This document shows positions 59,118-64,000 of a DNA stretch of 64,000 nt, piece after piece. Under the pieces are notes generated by a model. The model was not told the DNA's origin, did not search any database, and saw nothing but the letters and a program-made list of their open reading frames with translations. How positions within the stretch are numbered: the stretch's first letter is position 1; each line of letters begins with the position of its first letter. The position numbers and the translations under genes were made by a program. This DNA is from Otatea glauca (Eukaryota > Streptophyta > Magnoliopsida > Poales > Poaceae), in contig CM070727.1 of assembly GCA_036346275.1 (NCBI GenBank), forward strand, positions 7,803,760 to 7,867,759, in the 5' to 3' direction.

Positions 59118-61114
59118 TCACGTCGCGCACCACCAATCCACGGAAAGGTACGGACCTTTGCCGCGACACAAGATCTGCAAGACAAAACATAGATAAACGA
59201 CAAAAAGTCCACGCAAAGATCTTGAAAGAAACTTGTAGAATGGTTCACGAAAGAATTGTATCACATTTTCATCTTCAAAGAACGTGGACAAAGGAACATT
59301 AACTCCTGGCCTCAATACCTACTCACAAACAAAAGAAAATCAATCAGATACCCTGAAACATATAACGCTGGACTATTGAAATGATGCAACCACAAACATG
59401 ATATGACAAATACCGCAAAGAAGACTGAAATTTTGAAATGTAGCTTCAAACAGATGCATCCGATGAGCCAATGAAGAGCAAGAGAAGCAAACGATGAAGC
59501 AAATAAAAGTTTGAGCTTCGAGGTATTGTTGCACCAAACAATTTTGAAGTGCAGATATCAAGCGACCACCAAAGAACAATGGGCATATTACAACCGTGTT
59601 TATAAGATTAAGACAAATATTGGCAACACCGATTAAGTTTATGATCCTCTCAAGAACTTCTGCGAGAAAGAGAATGTCCAATGGACCATTACATGTATAG
59701 CAGCAGCCTTCTAAAACGGCTCAACAATTTGGTACATCCTATTGGTAAACACCTTGAAGAAAATTGTGATCATAAGGCGTCACTCGAGTATTGGAGGAAA
59801 GTGTGCAGCCAAAGTGAAAAGTACACCCAACAAAATGAAAATCCAAATCCAATTAATAGGATAGAAGATGTTGAAGTGTATGGGTGGACTTTATCCACAT
59901 TGCCAAAATTGAAACACAATATGCAAAGAGAAGATTATCCTTCCCAGTGAGAAGGGAGAAAACCAAAATACAAGCAAGGATCATGTCACCTATTACAACC
60001 TGATAATAAAAGCATATTGTTAGAATTTTCTCGAAATAAGAAAGCAAGCGAAAAAATACAACGCATTAGTCATCCAAAAGCATGCAATTAAGTTAAAACC
60101 GTAGATAAAGCCGTGATAGGATTAGCTTAAAAGGTAATAAAAATATCGCAATAGCAAAACAACTAAAGCACCAGTGCACTCGTAATAATGACCGGAAGAA
60201 GTCCCGCACCTATATTTTGGGAATAGTCGTCCTACCAAAGGTATCTAGCAGCCGATGGACTTTCGCACAATTGCATGGTAGAAAAGAATTGAGCGTCATC
60301 CCGTTTCATGAACAACTCATATTAGTTTATTCCATGTGACCATCATTTAAGTTTTGCTATTCCTAGCAATAACTGGACCCTAAGCGACATCTAGGATGAT
60401 ACACTTTGAATCAAGTTATGTCAAGATCTGTGACCAACAAGAAAATCAGAAACAATCAACAAAACTCGCAAGATGTGCTAAATGCTCTAGAATATAACTG
60501 CATTGGTGCTTTACTACTGTAGGAAGAATCAAGAATCCTATCACCACACCATCAAAAATATATGTGTATAATAAAGAGAGGGCACAGATCGAGAAGCAAG
60601 AACCATACCATCGTGGAAGCTTCAACGGTATGCGGCAAGGAATTGCAAGCTATCCAATCCCCAGACCTTTTGTCAAGGCGAGTTTCTAGCGTGCAACCCA
60701 GAGCGCAAATGGAGCAAGAGCATCGCAGCACTCGCAAGCCCGTTGAACTGCCTAAAATGGCCAAGTTCCTCGAGAAAGGCTCTTTCGAGAAACGCAGTAA
60801 ATATGGTATCCGCGGAAGGCATGAACCTCAAGCCGTAGAGGCCATCTGCGAGAATGGAATTGGTGGAGAAACGGAGGGAGAGCAGTGGCGACTTGAGCAA
60901 AGCTCCGTGTGCGCGAGACGCCATGTCGAGACGGTGGTGAACGGCATAACAAATTCCCTGATGCACATGGCGAAGATGAGGAGAGCAAAGAAGAAGATCC
61001 CACCATGAGCTTGTTTGCTAAGCCCAAGATGAATTCGAGAGGCGGACAACCTTGCAGGAGCATTTGTAGGCGAGAGAGGCAGATGGAGATGTCACGCATG
61101 CACACCGCAAGCAA
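59118..61114 (-). other. Gene-like interval, product not recognised
   Basis: The minus strand shows a series of moderately long open pieces (61114-60752, 60047-59853, 59681-59373, 59315-59118) separated by stops, several strongly hydrophobic, preceded by GC-rich sequence at 61240-61690 such as a grass gene's 5' end would have. I could not join them into one reading frame or name a family. Because a Helitron-type 5' end lies at 61933 in the same orientation, captured gene fragments are one reading. Confidence 0.25.
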
Positions 61115-61239
61115 ATTGGAAAATTAAGTGCAACCGCATACAAAGATCAACATTGCCGAACCGTAAAAAGGGAAATAAACAAGGGATGGGGATGGATCGA
61201 CCGATCATTCGTGGGGATTGATTTATGCGGATGGCGTGG

Positions 61240-61700
61240 ACGCTTCAGGCATGCTCAAACCCTAGCAAAGATTGGAAGCAACCAACCCTATGGTCGGCGG
61301 CTAGGGAGGAGGAGAGGAGGGTGGAAGCAATGGGACATTGGGACGGACCTCGTGATCGGGGTTGGCGGCGGGTGGTGAGCCATCGGAGGAGGCTCGCGGG
61401 GTGGGGTGGGCGGTTGGAGTGCGCGGCGCAGGACACCGGATCGGAAGGTTTTCGCCCGAGCGCGCACGCGCTGGGGAGCCGAGACGGCTCGATGGCGGGC
61501 TGAACGACGGAATGGAGGTCGCAAGGGGACTTAGGCGAAGGAAAAGGAAAGAGGCGACGCGTGGAGATGGAAACGATGTAAGCGAGGAGGCACGAGCCGA
61601 ATTGATTTCTTCCGCTTTCGCCGCGGCGTTCGGGCCAATTGATTTCCATCCGTGTCACCGCGCGCGGGCGAATTGGTTTCCATCCGGTCGCCGCCATTAG
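61240..61700. other. GC-rich island, no gene assigned
   Basis: High-GC stretch with open frames on both strands and no recognisable product. Possibly the 5' region of the interval to its left. Confidence 0.3.
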
Positions 61701-61734
61701 TGCTTAATTATGGACTTAATTTCCTTAATTCGAA

Positions 61735-61933
61735 GATGATTAGACACACTAAATAATAGCCATCGGATGTGGGTGAGTAAAGCTGAGGAAAGATCCGGGA
61801 TGTTCATTTTGATGAATGCAGATTTCTGGGGACGTTTTGCTGGGTGCACGAACGTTGGGTCATGTCTAGTGAGGTGCAATATTTCGGGTGGACATAGAAA
61901 AAAGTTGTTAGGTGCATTATAAAGGGGTATAGA
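61735..61933 (-). mobile_element. Second Helitron-type 5' end, minus orientation
   Basis: About 200 bases similar to 57930-58136, starting A|TCTATACCCC on the minus strand. Similarity stops after attagacacac. No matching 3' end was found to the left. Confidence 0.55.
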
Positions 61934-62247
61934 TAAGTGAGCACTACTCTCACTGACATTTGCATCCGAAATTTTAAGATGCTTCTTTACAGGAATGACT
62001 GGGGATCGTTTCTTGAAAAACAAAGATTGAATGGTACGTACCAGCCGCGTCTATATATTTCTCTCTTTCCATTTCATGCTCTCTCGCCATTGTCTCTGTC
62101 ATCTGCAATTTTACTTTGGACGCTAATGCTAACCGTGTTTGGGAAACAAAAATGCAACATGCTACAACGGAGAGAGATGTTACATGTAATTTCTTACATT
62201 TCTTGTCATTTTCTGGGTCCCTATGTTCTCTAGGAATATATGATCTA

Positions 62248-62465
62248 TCTATACCCCTTTATAATGCACCTAAGTAAATTTTTCTACGTCCACCCTAAAT
62301 AATGCACCTCATTAGAGATGGCCCAATGTTCGTGCACCCAGCAAAACGTCCACAGAAACTTGCATTCATCAAAATGAACGTCTCAGATCTTTCCTCAGTT
62401 TTACTCACCCACATCCGATGGTCATTATTTAGTGTGTCTAATTATCCTGTGGCCCACAAATGCAC
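62248..62465 (+). mobile_element. Third Helitron-type 5' end, plus orientation
   Basis: The same terminus, A|TCTATACCCC, on the plus strand, with similarity to the 58.1-kb Helitron extending to ctgtggcccaca. The element would extend right, and no 3' end is visible before the window ends. Confidence 0.55.
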
Positions 62466-62475
62466 CTCCCCACCT

Positions 62476-62665
62476 ACATATTTGGAAGGAGAGCGAATCA
62501 AACAAGGAAATAAATAAGGAGGATCCGCATGCAAGGAAACCAGATTTAAATTTTTATCGCCAAAATTGTATGCGTATTTACATATTTGGAAGGAGGGTGA
62601 ATCAAACAAGGAAATAGGATCCACATGCAAGGAAATAAGACTTGAATTTTTATTGTCCGCATTGT
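62476..62665 (+). repeat. About 100-base tandem duplication
   Basis: The segment beginning acatatttggaagga at 62476 recurs at 62580, including gaatcaaacaaggaaata and catgcaaggaaa, with a few small differences. Confidence 0.7.
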
Positions 62666-63339
62666 GATCGTTTTTTTCCTAATATGACCCTTCTTGAGAC
62701 TTTTTACGGATCTAGCCCCATAGAGTTTAATTTCAAATACGGAGAGCGCTGGATTTTGTTTTTATTTTTATCTAAGGAACCAACCGTCTGTGAGTGTCGC
62801 TTAATTTTTTCAATTTTTTCTCGGAACCCCGTACGGCGAGCAATCGCTTAATTTTTATCTTTTTTCTTTGCGGATCCAAATGATCGGCGAGCGCAGTTTA
62901 TTTTTTCATATTTTTCCGAAATCATCCCTGTGACCCACAACAGACCTTCCCTCACCTCCATCATCAACAAGGAAAAGGAAACAAACGTCCTGGAATCAAG
63001 GAAAAGGAAACAAATGTTCTGGAAAAGGAAAGGACCATACATTACGTGCTGGGAAAAGGAAACCGGGAGATGGGGCAAAGACGCACGGAGAACGCAGGTC
63101 TGCAATGGCTTCACGGTCGCCATCGGTGGCTTTACCGACGCGGCGAGGTTGCTGGTCAGCGACCTTGCGGTCGCCGTGCCTTGGCAAATTTATAATTTAA
63201 TTTTTTTTAATAATTTTATTAAGTACAAAATAATCGAAAGTTTTTTTGAGAATTTTTATAGAATTTTTTAACCTAATGTGCTATCTTTTCAAAAATCCTT
63301 CTATATTTAAAAAAAATGAAGGCAACCCACCTGTAGCTT
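62666..63339. other. No gene recognised
   Basis: AT-rich sequence with no supported frame or element boundary. A purine-rich stretch at 62965-63060 repeats caaggaaaaggaaacaaa. Confidence 0.35.
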
Positions 63340-64000
63340 CTTTTAGCAAAGAAATTTGCACTGTAGAAGCTTCTTCTCTTCCTCCTCCATTAAAGCAAGA
63401 AAGAAGCTCCAAAACTCCATCAATCCCGCACCAAATCTCCTCTTTCCATCTATAGTGTTAATTCCTAAATTTTGTGCTCTATTGCCAAAATTTCCTCCCA
63501 ATCTAATTTGATCCCAAATTATGGTTTCCATAAATATGCTTGTTTCGTGCTATAAAAGCCGTGAGCTCTCCTCCACCCCATCGCATTGCGTAAATCCCCA
63601 AGTGCTCCTCTTGTAAAGATCGCGGATTTTGAGGTAACCCAAGCCATCACCGTCATCTTTCCGTGAAATTCACCGCAACCGTGACTCCTCCCGCAGCGCG
63701 TCGGTCTTTGGCGATCTCGCCACACCAAGCCGACCCATCGCGACCGCCGCCACCCCGGCCTTCCTCCCTTGCCTCAAGCCATGCCTGAGAGCACGCCTGT
63801 GTGCTCTCTGTGGAAGTCAGAAAAACATAATCTAAGATCGAAAATTATTTTTTCTTTCTCTTTCTTGATTTAAAATCTTTTGGGAGCCCGTTTTCGCCTA
63901 TTCGACCTCCATTTAGTTCCATTTTTCTTTCTAAATTCATTTAAAATTCTAAATTTCTCTTTTATTATTAAGTCTTTGTCAGACTCATACTTATCTTCTC
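63340..64000 (+). mobile_element. Gypsy LTR-like sequence running to the window end
   Basis: Plus-strand TATA box CTATAAAAG (63550-63558), about 220 bases of GC-richer leader, then AT-rich sequence, as in the LTRs of gypsy elements. No end or target duplication is visible. Confidence 0.35.

Noticed and set aside
57918..62465. One large 4.5-kb element with inverted terminal repeats
   Set aside because: The inverted similarity is better explained by Helitron 5' ends: each copy starts with TC after an A, the left one has a matching CTAG 3' end on its other side, and no target duplication flanks the interval.

Overview
This is nuclear DNA from a plant, most likely a grass. It has intron-containing genes, small GC-rich arabinogalactan-type genes on an AT-rich background, and dense grass-style transposons: copia elements of the SIRE/Maximus type, gypsy fragments, MULE, hAT, Tourist and Stowaway MITEs, and Helitrons. 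Nothing prokaryotic, organellar or viral was recognised. The species cannot be named from the sequence alone.

Layout. At 1.65-8.83 kb on the minus strand lies an apparently intact eight-exon gene for the plant inner centromere protein (INCENP/WYRD type). I rebuilt it exon by exon: all phases agree and the CDS is 1485 codons plus stop. It carries a MULE-like element in one intron and a tandem duplication that copies a splice donor in another. At 9.7-14.2 kb are a decayed copia element and a probable solo LTR of related type. At 15.6-17.4 kb is the C-terminal part of a fatty acyl-CoA reductase gene, lacking its N-terminal Rossmann exons. At 19-26 kb are two small secreted arabinogalactan-peptide-like genes and a truncated third, sharing signal peptide and, for the last two, upstream sequence. 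They are interleaved with MITEs and a gypsy integrase remnant.

The block at 28.2-49.4 kb is one structure: LTR - internal - LTR - internal - LTR of a minus-strand copia element, flanked by the 5-bp target duplication TTTTC. The element carries gag but no recognisable pol. At 50.1-50.9 kb is an intact fasciclin-like arabinogalactan protein gene, with a large foldback element just upstream. Then come a complete non-autonomous hAT element carrying one captured zinc-finger-type exon, nested Stowaway-like MITEs, a degenerate tandem array, a complete 2.4-kb Helitron with gene-like fragments, two more Helitron-type 5' ends, and gypsy LTR-like sequence running to the window end.

Functionally, the likely working genes are INCENP (chromosomal passenger complex), FLA and up to two AG-peptide-like genes (cell surface). 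The rest is a record of transposition and decay. I saw no convincing undescribed multi-gene system. The most unusual items are the three-LTR tandem element with its copy differences clustered at CAG/CTG sites, the Helitron, and the repeat-built INCENP gene.
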